From: Stenocarpella maydis
Lineage: Eukaryota; Ascomycota; Sordariomycetes; Diaporthales; Diaporthaceae
Reading direction: 5' to 3'
NCBI GenBank assembly: GCA_002270565.1
Contig: NQMI01000048.1
Span: forward strand, 4,684 to 68,683
DNA length: 64,000 nucleotides
Shown: positions 1 through 9,928 of the stretch, one piece after another
Numbering within the stretch: the stretch's first letter is position 1
Layout of the letters: the number at the start of each line of letters is the position of its first letter
Position numbers and translations under genes: made by a program
Notes under the pieces: model-generated
The model's database searches: none
The model's input: the letters and a program-made list of their open reading frames with translations, nothing else
Told to the model about the DNA's origin: nothing

Positions 1-591
1 ATCCAGAACCATCCCTCCAAACCTTTAGAGTGGGTTTAGGGCTTCTCTAACTAGTGATATTACAGGCAAAAAGTCAACTTAAAGGCTAATATAAAGCCCA
101 TAATCTCTATAATAATGTAGGGTGCCATTTAGTTAGGTGGCTAGAGTGACCTTATTATGATAGAAAGAGATCTAGAGGCTAGATATAATAGATATACTAT
201 AAATTCATACCTAAAGATCTTGCAAGAGGCCCTTCTTCCTTATTATAATGGGATATATGATTTCCAGTAAGATAACGCTCGAATTTATACTATAGAAGCA
301 GTGCAATCCTTCATTCTAGCATATGGAATCTCTCTAATGGATTGGCCTTTATGGTCACCTAATTTAAACCTGATTAAGAACGTCTGGAAGCTTATTAAAG
401 TAGAGATAAATAAATAATACCTGAATCTATAGGAATTAACTTAAAATGGGGCTAATATAGCATATTTTAGTTAATGCATGAAGGCGGCGTGGTGGGTAAT
501 AGATCAGGGCAAGATTGACAATATCATTCGATCACTCGAGCGGAGATTGGAAGCGGTCTGCAAATGCAGGGGAAGCTATACAAAATATTAA
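1..591 (+). pseudogene. RIP-decayed Tc1/mariner transposase (5' end off window)
   Basis: One frame (codons in phase with position 271) reads as the catalytic half of a Tc1/mariner DDE transposase with in-frame stops. Visible motifs are DNARIYT at 271-291, preceded by Q-stop where the family has QQDNAR; WPLWSPNLNLIKNVWKLIK at 343-399, matching the WPPxSPDLNPIENVW signature; and a C-terminal RLEAV...YTKY ending at the stop at 589-591. Stops at about 37, 118, 133, 268, 415 and 430 are mostly TAA/TAG where glutamine is expected, as RIP gives. The N-terminal DNA-binding part lies outside the window. The element is dead as drawn. Family assignment is firm; the exact family name is not claimed. Confidence 0.85.
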
Positions 592-705
592 TCAGAAGAC
601 TCTAACGAGTAATTTGATATAAGTCAATAGTCCTTAACTAATTTCCTCGTAATTCTACGCGTCGTTGAAGTTGGGTGGTGGTTGTGGGGGTGGGTGGGAT
701 CTGCG

Positions 706-736
706 GGAGTGTCCCAAGACTTTTTCGGTCGCACTG
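706..736. repeat. Probable 3' terminal inverted repeat of the Tc1/mariner element
   Basis: A GC-richer motif, GTGTCCCAAGACTTTTTCGG then TCGCACTG, ends just before a TA dinucleotide at 737-738. This has the form of a Tc1/mariner end (CAGTGCGAC... in reverse complement) with TA target duplication. It lies about 145 bp after the transposase stop. The matching left end is off the window, so this is inferred from one end only. Confidence 0.6.
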
Positions 737-939
737 TAGCTCCTATATTTACAAGCAAAACAGTCTAATAGAACGCTCCATTTAAGTAATTCTAGACCGT
801 CTTAGGGCTACTATGCTTGCTACAGGCCTATCGCTATATCTATAGTGTTTTATTATACCTGCCATACTTAAGTTAGTTAACTCAACTGCCCTAATAAATA
901 GAGACCTTACAGCCTATTAAGAGCTATATAATGGGCTAG

Positions 940-1949
940 AGCCTTCCAAAACCCACAAACCACTTCTAAAGCAGTATAGGGTTATAAGGGCTCGCTATAA
1001 GGTCTTCCTGCCTAAAGAAAAGCATCAGAAAGGCTATAAGCTAGCCCTAAGGACTAAGACGGGCTATTTACTAGCGGTATTAGGGAACAATATATACCAA
1101 GTATATATTCCTAAACAGTATACTTTTCTAAAGACATCTATTCTTAAAGTTTATGAGGAATTAAGCAGTATAGATTCTAGTAGCGGTTTTAAGCTAGAAG
1201 GGGTATTAGAGGGTCCCCTAGACCCTCTAGATAGGGATATAGACCCTACAACCGCTGAACCTGCTGGGTCTCAAATAGACCCCCTAGGAGGGCCTCTCTC
1301 AGGCCCTATAGTACCTGCTGGGTCTTAAATAGACCCCCCAGAAGAGCCTTTCTTAGACTTACCTGCACTCTCTGCAGAAGGGGACCCCACTGTAGGTTCC
1401 GGGGAATTAGAGGATATAGGGCCTAATTCAGGCCCTATAAAGTCATCCCCAGAGGGTATAGGGCCAACTCTACCTGAAGAAATGGACCTATTATACGCCA
1501 AACAGATTATCTACTCTATTTTCGAAAGAGCACGCCAAATAGCATTTAATACTACAAACGCTACAGCCCCTTAGACCTAGAAATAGGTGCTAAAAAGCCC
1601 TAATAGGGCTAAATGGCTATAGGCGATCTATAGCGAATTTAAGCAATTAATTTTGCAAAATACCCTTAAATTTTAGCCATCAAATCAGCTTCCAGAAGGT
1701 CGAAAGCCTATAACCAGTCGACTAGTCCTACAAGGGAATAAGGATAAGAATAATAGGGTCTTTAAATTCAAAGCCTGATTAGTAGTTAGAGGGTTCCAAT
1801 AGAGGAAAGGGGTAGATTTTATCAAGACCTTTACTTCAACCTCTAGTCCTCCTACCTAGAGGGTACTACTAGTACTAGCTGCTATTCTTAACTGGGAAAT
1901 CAAGCAGATTAATTTTATAGGTGCCTTCCTAAATAGTATGCTAAAAGAA
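940..1949 (+). pseudogene. Ty1/copia retrotransposon pol relic (integrase tail to RT)
   Basis: A single reading frame runs across the segment with scattered TAA/TAG stops. The first part contains GYLLAVLGNNIYQVYIP and KTSILKVYEE, like the integrase C-terminal region of copia Pol. A proline/glycine/acid-rich linker follows. The last part contains KFKA-stop-LVVRGFQ-stop-RKGVDF, RVLLVLAAILNWEIKQIN and GAFLN, matching the copia reverse transcriptase start (K-R-K-A-R-L-V-A-R-G-F-x-Q; D-V-K-T-A-F-L-N-G). Stops sit where Q or R is expected, consistent with RIP. The relic ends abruptly at a single N (1950), where an unrelated repeat begins; this is an assembly join or a nested insertion. Confidence 0.85.
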
Positions 1950-1950
1950 N

Positions 1951-2308
1951 GGCTCTGGTGCAAATTTGCAAATGCCGGAAAATTCGCCCTTCCAACACAC
2001 CATCTTTGGTTCTAAGCAACCAGCCAACCATAGCCCTAGCAATACCCAAATTAAGTACATATAAACTTCAGAAATCAAGCTATCCAATGCACTAGGTCAT
2101 ATACTTTTTGGGTAAGAAATAAGGGTAATGCAGAGGTCTGAATTAAGGTGCAAATGCAGGCCAAAATAATCGACTCACGGCCACCAAACTCATCTTGCGT
2201 CACGCACGCACTGGGCGTACTTAGCGAAAATCGCCTGACTCGCAAGTCTAGGGTAACTCCTTGCTAAAAAGTCTAGGGTAACTCCTTACTGAGCGGTTCC
2301 GTTTAACA
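1951..2308 (-). repeat. LTR-like repeat family B, truncated copy
   Basis: The segment from GGCTCTGGTGCAAATTTGC to GAGCGGTTCCGTTTAACA recurs near 50.2, 51.0, 52.6 and 55.1 kb. Read on the - strand the repeat starts TGTTAAACGGAACCG and full copies end ...CATCA, so it has TG...CA ends, and full copies carry a TATATAAGG box; both suit an LTR. This copy lacks about 230 bp, including the TATA part, and abuts the N at 1950. Two copies of the internal AGTCTAGGGTAACTCCTT unit are present. Confidence 0.7.
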
Positions 2309-2674
2309 GGTATACTTAAAGTTATCCAGTAGTTCCATCATATAAGGCTGGAGTATTAAGCTTAATATGTTCTTTTATCTGGATTAGGGTATTAATAATA
2401 TTGGCTCTTACTTAAAGGGTAGTAATTTCCTATTAAAGCTATTTAACTTCTGCATTACGTTAAGCTTATCCTTCTATAAGGAGGTATAGCTGCCTAATCT
2501 TGTTGGCTAGTTCCTAGATATAGGGGTCTATAGTTTTATTATTAGCAAGTTTATCCAACTTGTGGAGAAGGTTATAGGTAGGGGTGATTATTCTGGAGTC
2601 TAATATTATAAAGGCTTCTATATATAATATTACTTAAAATCTATATAATAATGTATGAATAAGAGTTATTAAAA
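2309..2674. repeat. Internal repeat segment shared with 55.65-56.09 kb
   Basis: AT-rich sequence that follows the family B repeat here and again at 55653-56089 in the same order and orientation. Shared stretches include TAGTTCC...ATAAGG, GGCTAGTTCCTAGATATA versus GCTAGTTCCTGGATATA, and GGAGAAGGTTATAGGTAGG. The shared order B, body, A suggests one larger element copied to both islands. No intact reading frame is seen. Confidence 0.6.
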
Positions 2675-3267
2675 TGTAATAATTAGAGAGTTTCTAAGTA
2701 TGTTGAGCCTGAAAGATTAAGGGTTTATATTCAGAATATATTGTTAGATAGTTATTAAGCAATATTATTAACTAATAATAATTATTAGCTGTAAGGCTAT
2801 TTAAGGCTGGGATTAAATACTAATGTAATAATCAGAGGGTTTCCGAGTACATTAAGCCTGAAATATTAAGGGTTTATATTTAGAATATATTATTAAGTGG
2901 TTGTTGAGCAATATTATTGACTAACAATAATTACTAGCTGTAAGGCTATTTAAGGCTGGGATTAAATACTTAGATTAATAACTAAAGAGTCTGTTCTATA
3001 AAAGCTATCTACTGTAGTGATAACTATGTCCATATATATGTTCTGACTCTTTAGTGACTTGATGGGATTAATAGTGATGCTATCGACTGGGTGCTGCTTG
3101 ATGGAGTTGATATAGATCTTATTGATCCTGGTGGGTTCTTGACCCTAACCCTGATAAGGTGTCGTTACTAATTGGATTAAGTGGGATGCACTTTTTAGGA
3201 GCCCCTTCCCGACCTGCGGGGTTGTCTTCTGCGGTAGTCAGCCGTTGATGCTTGGTGGTTCATAACA
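2675..3267 (+). repeat. LTR-like repeat family A, partial tandem duplication plus longer copy
   Basis: A 149-bp unit beginning TGTAATAATTAGAGAG (2675) is followed by a second copy starting TGTAATAATCAGAGGG (2824) that continues to GGTTCATAACA (3267). Both carry AAGGGTTTATATT, AGCAATATTATT and AGCTGTAAGGCTATTTAAGG. Other copies lie near 49.05, 54.95, 56.09 kb and, inverted, 56.58-57.01 kb. TG...CA ends and dispersal fit an LTR. The 149-bp direct duplication at the 5' side is peculiar to this copy. Confidence 0.65.
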
Positions 3268-3960
3268 CAGATATCTTTCACCCCCTACTATAGCTAACGA
3301 CAGCAAGGTAGCCAAGCATTATAGAAGATTCAAGCCTGGTAGTAAGTTTTTATTAATTTCCTTTAATAATTATTCTAATATTATTTCTAGCTATTGCTTT
3401 AAGGCAGATCCAAGCTTTTCAGTAGTTAATATATCTATTAATCCTAAAGCTTCCTTTTCAGTATCTCATTAGGGAGATTATACAGGATGTAAGCAATCAA
3501 CTCAAACGGATTCAATCCTCTGCCTTAGGTACCCTATAGGAGGCTACTAAGGAATATATTACTACACGCATAAAGGGTAAGTCTGTCCTAATCCATATCC
3601 TAATTAATAGCTAACATTTAACAGCTACTAATCTATATGCTATCTATAGAAAGAATATTGCTATTATATAAAAGGATTTTTAGCTTACTAATATAATCTA
3701 TAAGATTATAAATGGTCATTATATTATCTAGTTAACTAGATAGATAAATAGGTATAGGGTGCTTTTAGAGGGTAGAAAGAAACTGCCTATATAGTAACTA
3801 GATAGTAAAGATAAGGATATAAAGGAAGGTTCTATAGCTAAGGATAGTATCTAGGAAAAAATTCTATATTATTCCGTCCTAATCTATATCTTAATTAGGT
3901 ATATAGGATAGAAGCTTGGTATAGCAATTGAAGATTTTACATTAATGAAATTAAAACCTG
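3268..3960 (+). pseudogene. RIP-decayed unidentified transposon coding relic
   Basis: AT-rich DNA in which one + frame, from about 3470 to 3790, reads protein-like sequence (IREIIQDVSNQLKRIQ; TTRIKGKSVLIHILIN; NLYAIYRKNIAII) with TAG/TAA at probable glutamine positions. I do not recognise the family; it could be gag-like or an accessory gene of a retroelement. It is followed by ordinary-composition DNA from about 4200. Confidence 0.4.
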
Positions 3961-4061
3961 TGGGTACCCGCTAAGGACCCATGGGTAATTCTTATCCCTG
4001 CAATTACCCACGGGTCCTCGGGTACCCATTTGGAATTACCCACCCGTGGGTAATTCCTGGG
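3957..4061. repeat. Cluster of GGGTAAT/ATTACCC inverted repeats
   Basis: Within about 100 bp the words GGGTACCC, CCCATGGGTAATT, AATTACCCACGGG, GGGTACCC and AATTACCCACCCGTGGGTAATT occur, giving several overlapping hairpins. The segment marks the edge of the first AT-rich island. No function is assigned. Confidence 0.55.
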
Positions 4062-6153
4062 CCTAGTTTCAAGTATTTCCAAGTTTGCCGGGCTGGCTGG
4101 AGTCTCTCAATTATGGGCCATATATTGCATTTCATATTATGGGAACAGTTGCAAGAGGCACATGAGAAATAATATCTGGAGTGTATTCATAGCCCTCGTA
4201 AATTATTGAATCACATTAAGACTGAATCGGTCGCTCAATAATGTGCAGAAATAAATCATTGCAAGTGTAGCAATAGCAGTCTACGGTGGGCGACTGCACA
4301 CCAGTGGGCTACTACTACAGTCCCAGTACTACAGTCACAGCACTGCTGTCACAACAGTCAGTACCACTACTGGTCACAACAGTAGGGAACCACAGCAGGT
4401 GAAGATTACAGTAAAAGTAGTAGGGAGCTGACTGAGCGCCTCCTGCTTACTATATAGACCCGAACTGGCTGTGCGGGCGACGGCCACTACACTACCACTT
4501 CATAGAGCGAATATACCCATAGGAAAAAGCTGGGTACGTGTACTATGGCCGAACCGTGGTCATTTAGTTTCCTGTTGAAGCCAGTTGTTGCTTGATCCTG
4601 AGGTCTTGGCTCCCAAGGCCGCCTTTTGAATGTGCACAGAGCTGCATAGCTGCTTGTATCAATTGATGTCTCGCATCCGTGGAGCAGTTGGCAGCTGGAG
4701 GCATCGATAGAGAACAACCACGCTGTTTGGGCATCCTCACCTACATTCCAACAACCCACGGGCCGTAAAATTCATTGACCTCTTGCCACATCGTACTCCA
4801 AAGCGCACCATACTGCGAGCTAAACCATAGCAGTCTCGATGAAAGCCCCCGCTGTAGGGCTGTCTCTTATATCTGGGATGAGCCTCAGCCCCGCTGATGT
4901 ATCATTTATATCAGCGCGGCTCAAATGCCTCAGGTTAGTCCCAGCCATCTTCCGGTGCTAATACCTCCGCATCATAGGTCCCACCGGGGGTGCCTCGGGG
5001 TTAATGCCATCTGCATCAACCAGCGTGATAAGGACATAAAGTCGGCCCCCATGCGGATATTGAGCGCGAGATAGTGTCAGGCGAACTTCGACCCCGTCTC
5101 AGACTGGGCATGGCGTCACTCCGAACATGGTTCGACATCTTGATACATCTGAGAGGTGATTCTCGGTATTCCCCCGGAAGGGGTCCGACGAACCGCAGTC
5201 ACGGACTAGGTGTGGGCCTGTATTCTGATGTGTGCGTGGCGGACGACAATGAGAGTCAAAAGCATGTGCTCGAGGGCCGTTCAGGTACGAGTCTGAACAA
5301 GAACGGAAGGGCCTGGCGGAGGTCACACTGAGGCATCGAGCAGACAAGTCCTGCCTGGGGGGGGGGTTTCTCGCTGAGAAACCACTCCCTCTGCGCATCG
5401 TCAACAAGTACGGCATGATGGGCCATCGCAGAACCTTGGTGCCAGGAAGGCGGAGAGATCTTTGCCTTGCCGGGCGTGGACACCCATTTGGTCCCGCGTG
5501 GAGAGACCACCGGCAGTTGCAGTCGTCCGGTCGGGCCTGCGGTAGCTGATGGCCTCCCGCGTGCGTGAGCGTGCTCAGGTGGGATATCAGGATTGGCGGT
5601 CTGCTGGGAAAGGCCTGCAGGACATGGTGCTTATTCGAAGCCAGGGGAATACCCATCAACTGGTGCAGTCCTTCTCGACTTTTGCCCAGGTCCGTTGAAA
5701 TTACTGGCTACCTGGCAATATAAGATGTTGGCGAAGGATTTTCACATATAGCCGTGGTGGTGGGGGATCTCAATCCTGGGGTTATTAGGATTGTACGGGG
5801 GGGTTACTTCAATGTTCTGAGTCATCATGTGAGGTTGTATTTTCTCGCTACTACCTACTAAGCCCTGAAGGATGGCCCTGCAGGCCTTTTTCGTTGGATG
5901 CATTGTCTACCCCTATTCTGGGAAGCGCACAGCTAATACTGAATAGGCCTAATGCTGACCCGGGAGGACATGCCGGGCTCTCGTACTCTCCGGAGCCAGG
6001 ACCCTACACGAGCTTCACTGCAGGTGCATCCTATCCAGAATGTCGCGGTCCACGGACGCCTGGGCTGGCAAGCCCGGAAAACTCAACGGTTTGCGGTCCG
6101 ACTTGATCGTGGTGCCAAGAGGCTGTGACTGAACTCTGCCTATTCACCGTCAA
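4062..6153. other. No supported gene
   Basis: Composition rises to about half GC after 4.3 kb. Open frames on both strands (for example 5099-5659 on the - strand) are low-complexity in amino-acid terms, overlap each other and show no recognisable domain, so none is called. Segment 4290-4390 repeats short ACAGT/CACTAC words. Confidence 0.5.
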
Positions 6154-6161
6154 TATAAATA
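6154..6161 (+). promoter_or_regulatory. TATA box of the secreted-protein gene
   Basis: TATAAATA lies 158 bp before the chosen start codon at 6319. A start site some 30 bp downstream would put the (CAT)n tract in the 5' leader. Confidence 0.5.
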
Positions 6162-6202
6162 TGGACAACCAAGGCCATGGAGTAGGGCTCAGAAAGAAGA
6201 CC

Positions 6203-6234
<32 letters not shown>

Positions 6235-6244
6235 CCACCATCAC
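6203..6244. repeat. (CAT)n microsatellite in the 5' leader
   Basis: Fourteen CAT/CAC triplets lie 75 bp upstream of the secreted-protein start codon. They would encode polyhistidine in the frame starting at 6161, whose TGA overlaps the A of the ATG at 6319 (sequence CAATGA). This frame is most likely leader, not protein. Confidence 0.85.
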
Positions 6245-6318
6245 GCTCTCATCATTCTTCCCTCCCCACCAGGTCACCTGCCAGTGTCAAGACTTTGCCA
6301 GCACCCAAAAGCCCCACA

Positions 6319-6969
6319 ATGAAGCACAGCACCGCCCTCCCCCTCCTCATGGCGGCCGCCGCCTCCGCCGTCCCGGACGTCACCGTCCAGGACCTGCCCA
6401 ACACGTGCCAGACCTTCCCGGGCGCCCACCAGGTCGGCCAGTCCGGGTGCGAGGCCATGTTCCAGCTCTACGCCTCGTCCACGGGCGACGCCGCCGTGGA
6501 CGGCAGGCACGCGACGTACGCGGCCCCGCCGGCCGGCGCGCCCGCCTGGGGCCGCGTCGCCCTCGTCTCGGACAACCTCCTCGCGTGGCCACAGCTCAAG
6601 TACACGGAGCTGGCCGTCTCGGGCATCCAGGGCCTCGCGGCGTACGCGGAGGACCCGGCGACGGGGGGCTTCGAGTGGACGCCCATGAAGCTCGACGCCG
6701 ACCCCGACAACTACCAGCTGCTCTACCACTACACCGTCGCGGGCTACCCGCTGTCGCCGTTTGCGCTCTACGGCGCCGGCGGGGACAGGATCCCCGGCGT
6801 CTTCCTGGGCCTCAACGGGCAGGTCACGTGGGCCTTCTCCCTGGAGAAGGACGAGGCCGGCCGTGACCAGTACGCGTTCCGGCTGCTCGCCAACGAGACG
6901 GCTCCCCTGAGGGGCGGCGAGTTCGAGGGGTTCCTGCGGGCTGGGGATCAGTTCGAGGGCACTGATTAG
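6319..6969 (+). CDS. Small secreted protein of unknown function
   Basis: Intronless 216-residue frame with strong GC-rich third positions. The start at 6319 is the first ATG in frame (context CACAATGA) and gives a signal peptide: MKHS, a hydrophobic stretch ALPLLMAAAASA, and likely cleavage after AVP or ASA near residue 17. The mature part has only two cysteines (in NTCQ and SGCEAM, about residues 27 and 41), which could form one disulfide, and a possible N-glycosylation site NET near residue 195. It is rich in aromatic and glycine residues (YQLLYHYTVAGYPLSPFALYG) and has no membrane segment. I recognise no domain. It stands alone next to a transposon island, as many species-specific secreted proteins do; an effector-like role is only a guess. 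Confidence 0.75.
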   Translation: MKHSTALPLLMAAAASAVPDVTVQDLPNTCQTFPGAHQVGQSGCEAMFQLYASSTGDAAVDGRHATYAAPPAGAPAWGRVALVSDNLLAWPQLKYTELAVSGIQGLAAYAEDPATGGFEWTPMKLDADPDNYQLLYHYTVAGYPLSPFALYGAGGDRIPGVFLGLNGQVTWAFSLEKDEAGRDQYAFRLLANETAPLRGGEFEGFLRAGDQFEGTD

Positions 6970-7634
6970 AGTCAGGGTCGCGCGGGAAGAGGGTGGAAGC
7001 GCTTTGGGCGGGGAAAAGTATGGCTTATACGCAGACTTAATATTATGACAGTAATGAAATATGATGCCGAACGCCCCAAACATTCCCAGTTCCTGGAGTC
7101 CCACCACACCACCAGACTATTACAACGGCTGTAGTATACATACCCAGCCTTTTCCGTACGCATACCCACCTTTCCCCCCACACGTATACCTAATATATAT
7201 ATAAGAAATTAAGCATATAGCATACCGATTTTCCTCATATCACTAGCTCCTTGTCAGGAACGATAGTGCAAACAAAGGTGGAGCGATAGGGCCAGCACGC
7301 CCCTAAGAGCCAGAATAGCCAACTGGACCTAAGGAGCCAGGTCTTCCTCTAATAAGGGCCCTCGCTGCTCAAGAGCCACTATATAGTAGCACTATATAGC
7401 AGCCAGAGGGGGCCGGAGTTCCCCGACGGAGCCTGAAGGGGCCCGATTAGTAGCTTGATCAGCCCAAACCTCAAACTTGGGCCGTTTCACCAGCCCACTG
7501 GTAAGCCAGCCTCCTTCCAAGCCCTAGCACTGGGTGGCACGATAGGCCCTGTCATACCTAGGTATACAAAGAGCCTTTCTTTAGGTGTATAGAGGGCTCT
7601 TTAGAAGAGGATACTACGGCGTAGGCCTACAGCA

Positions 7635-7660
7635 TTAGGGTTAGGGTTAGGGTTAGGGTT
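7635..7660 (+). repeat. Interstitial telomere-type repeat (TTAGGG)4
   Basis: Four perfect TTAGGG units followed by TT. TTAGGG is the usual telomere unit of filamentous ascomycetes. The array sits inside the window between genes and in repeat-like flanks. Confidence 0.9.
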
Positions 7661-8046
7661 GTAGGACAGGAACTTACAAAAACCTTGGGAATTTCTTGAG
7701 AAAATCTTATACTAGGTGTAGCCACAGGAAAAAGAGATTGACCGATAACACTGCAGATATACTCGCTTAAGTAGTCATTCGGGAAAGGCTGATTTGTTGC
7801 ACAGTCATCCAACGGAACACAAGCATTCTCGTTATCTTGGCTTGACAACAGATGGACAAGTATCATGGGAATCCAACCTATGAATCCCATGGCGCGGTTG
7901 TGATACACCCGAGGCATCCGCTACCCTGGCCAAGGGGCCGACGCCCCGAACTCTAAACAGAGCCCGAGCCGCCGTCCAATAAGGATGATAGATAAAGCGT
8001 GCCCGACCACATGTTAAGCACGGACGCCCGACACAACGTCGCCTCA

Positions 8047-8104
8047 TGCTCACTGCCGTGCTCACTGCCGTGCTCACTGCCGTGCTCACTGCCATGCTCA
8101 CTGC
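8047..8104. repeat. 12-bp tandem repeat upstream of the P450 gene
   Basis: About five copies of TGCTCACTGCCG end 110 bp before the P450 start codon. The last copies diverge (CCATGC, CTTG). Confidence 0.85.
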
Positions 8105-8215
8105 TTGTCGTCCCTCATCAGCCACCTGTCCCGCCTGCCTGATACCAGCTTCACCTGTACCGGCAAGCATCACACCCAGGACGGCACCGCCGCGGGACCC
8201 TCACCCTCACCGACC

Positions 8216-9928
8216 ATGAGCTCCGCCGAGGGGCAGCCCAGGCTGCTCGCCGCGGGCCACGTCCTCGCGGGCGTCGTCCTGTGCGCCGCGCTGTCCGTCC
8301 TCGCGAGCTGGCTGCGCGCGCCGCGCTACGCCCCGGACATCCCCCGCGTGGGCGCGGGCAAGAGCTTCGTGGCGGCGCTCACGCAGATGGAGGGCTGGAT
8401 CCGGGAGGGCTACGAGCGGCACAGCAAGCACGGCAGGGCCTTCATCGTCCCGGGGCTGCTGGGCACGCCGCCCGAGGTGGTGGTGCCGCGGTCGCAGATG
8501 GGCTGGATGCTGGACCAGCCGGACCACGTCATCTCGACGGCGGCGGCGCACTACGACATCCTCAACGGGGACTACAGCTTCGTGAGCCGCGAGGTCCTGG
8601 GCGACCCCTACCACGAGCACGTCGTCCACCGCTCGCTGGCGAGGCACCTGGCCGGGCTGATCCCCGGGGTGGACGAGCGGGTCCGGAGGTGCGCCGACGA
8701 CATCTACGGCACCGACGAGGCGGCGGGGTGGCGGACGGTCAACATCTGGGACTCGGTCATGCAGCTGATCCCGCGCGTGACCAACCTGGTGCTCGTCGGC
8801 CCGGAGCTGAGCGACAACAGGGAGTACATCGCCAACATGGTCGCCTTCACCGGCGACGTGACCCGGGACCTGATGGCGTTCCCCATGATCCCCGCCATCC
8901 TCAAGCCCGCCGTGTGCCGCCTGGCCGGGCTGGCGTCCAAGCTCCACTACCGCAGGACGGCCAGGCACACGGTGCCCATGATCCGGCGGCGGCTGCGCGA
9001 CATGCGGGCCAGGACGCAGGGCGGCAAGGACGGCTGGACCCCGCCGGCCGACTACGTGACCTGGACCATCGCCACCGCCACCGCCGAGGGCCGCGCCGAC
9101 GAGCTCGACCCGGCGCGCATCTCGCGGCGCCTGCTGCCGCTCAACTTCGCCGCCATCCACACCACCGCCATCACCGCCCTGCACGCCCTGCTGGACATCC
9201 TCGCCCACGACGCCGAGCAGGGCGGCATCGTGGCCTCCCTGGCCGAGGAGGCGTCCCGCGTGCTGGGCGAGGGCCCCGTCCCGGGCCGCTGGGACAAGGC
9301 CAAGCTGGCGCGGCTGCACCGCGCCGACAGCGCCCTGCGCGAGAGCATGCGCGTCAACGCCATGGCGCAGACCATGGTCATCCGCAAGGTGGTGGCCCCG
9401 GGGGGCGTCACCAACCCGGCCACGGGCCAGCACTTTGCGCGCGGCACCGTGCTCTCGTGCCCCATCTGGTGCGCGCAGCGCGACGCCGACGTGTTCGGGG
9501 GGGACGCGGACCGCTTCGACGCCTTCCGGTACTCGCGGCCCCGGGAGCTGTACGAGGCCCGCCCCGCCGCGGACAGGAGCCCCGGCGAGGCGCTGAGGCT
9601 GGCCAAGTTGGGCATGGTGGCGACGAGCCTCGACAACTATGGCTTCGGGCACGGGAGGCACGCCTGGTGAGTGACTGACTGACTGCCGCGCAACTGGTCC
9701 TGCTGGCCGGGCCCCCCCGCTGATGATCGTCATGTGTGTGTGAACAGCCCCGGGCGCTTCTTCGTCGCCCACGAGCTCAAGATGCTCATCGCCTACCTCG
9801 TCCTCAACTACGACCTCAAGCCCCTGGCCCAGAGGCCGCCGCCAAACTGCATCGGGAGGACCATGATCCCGCCGACCAAGGCGACCATGGAAATCAGGCG
9901 GAAGGCCGGCACGGGTGTGACATTATAG
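8216..9928 (+). CDS. Cytochrome P450 monooxygenase (ent-kaurene-oxidase-like fungal group)
   Basis: Two exons, 8216-9666 and 9748-9928, joined across an 81-bp intron (GTGAGT...CAG), give 543 residues. The splice falls inside the codon of the heme-ligand cysteine and restores the signature FGHGRHACPGRFF, with F477 and Cys484; without splicing the frame ends at HAW-stop. Other family marks are an N-terminal membrane anchor (about 12-32), the I-helix NFAAIHTT (310-317), ExxR as ESMR (376-379) and FDAFRYSRP. The early block ILNGDYSF and the HTT I-helix (in place of AGxxTT) resemble fungal ent-kaurene oxidase-type P450s. It should hydroxylate a small hydrophobic molecule in the ER membrane with a P450 reductase; the substrate is unknown. 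The start is the second in-frame ATG, chosen because the protein then begins just before the anchor. No terpene synthase or other pathway gene is seen nearby. Confidence 0.9.
9667..9747 (+). other. Intron of the P450 gene
   Basis: GTGAGTGACTGACTGACTG at the donor and GTGTGTGAACAG at the acceptor. Removal places TG|C in one codon and completes the heme-binding cysteine. Confidence 0.9.

Larger units (their letters stand above)
6970..8215. other. Intergenic; partly repeat-derived
   Basis: No supported gene. The part from about 7260 to 7640 resembles decayed repeat DNA: many TAGGCCC/GGGCCCT words, and phrases such as TAGTAGCACTATATAGCAG, akin in style to 47.65-47.80 kb. A telomere-type repeat and a 12-bp tandem repeat are listed separately. 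Confidence 0.45.

Noticed and set aside
5099..5659. 186-codon open frame on the - strand
   Set aside because: Overlaps other open frames on both strands, has no domain, and its composition (Arg/Pro/Ser/His) is what GC-rich non-coding DNA gives.
6274..7107. 277-codon - strand frame opposite the secreted protein
   Set aside because: Antisense shadow of a strongly codon-biased gene; Arg/Val/Gly-rich without motif.
8047..8104. CRISPR-like regular repeats
   Set aside because: A direct head-to-tail 12-bp tandem array without spacers, in a fungal genome.
8207..9772. 521-codon - strand frame opposite the P450
   Set aside because: Antisense shadow; the + strand has the complete set of P450 motifs and a matching intron.
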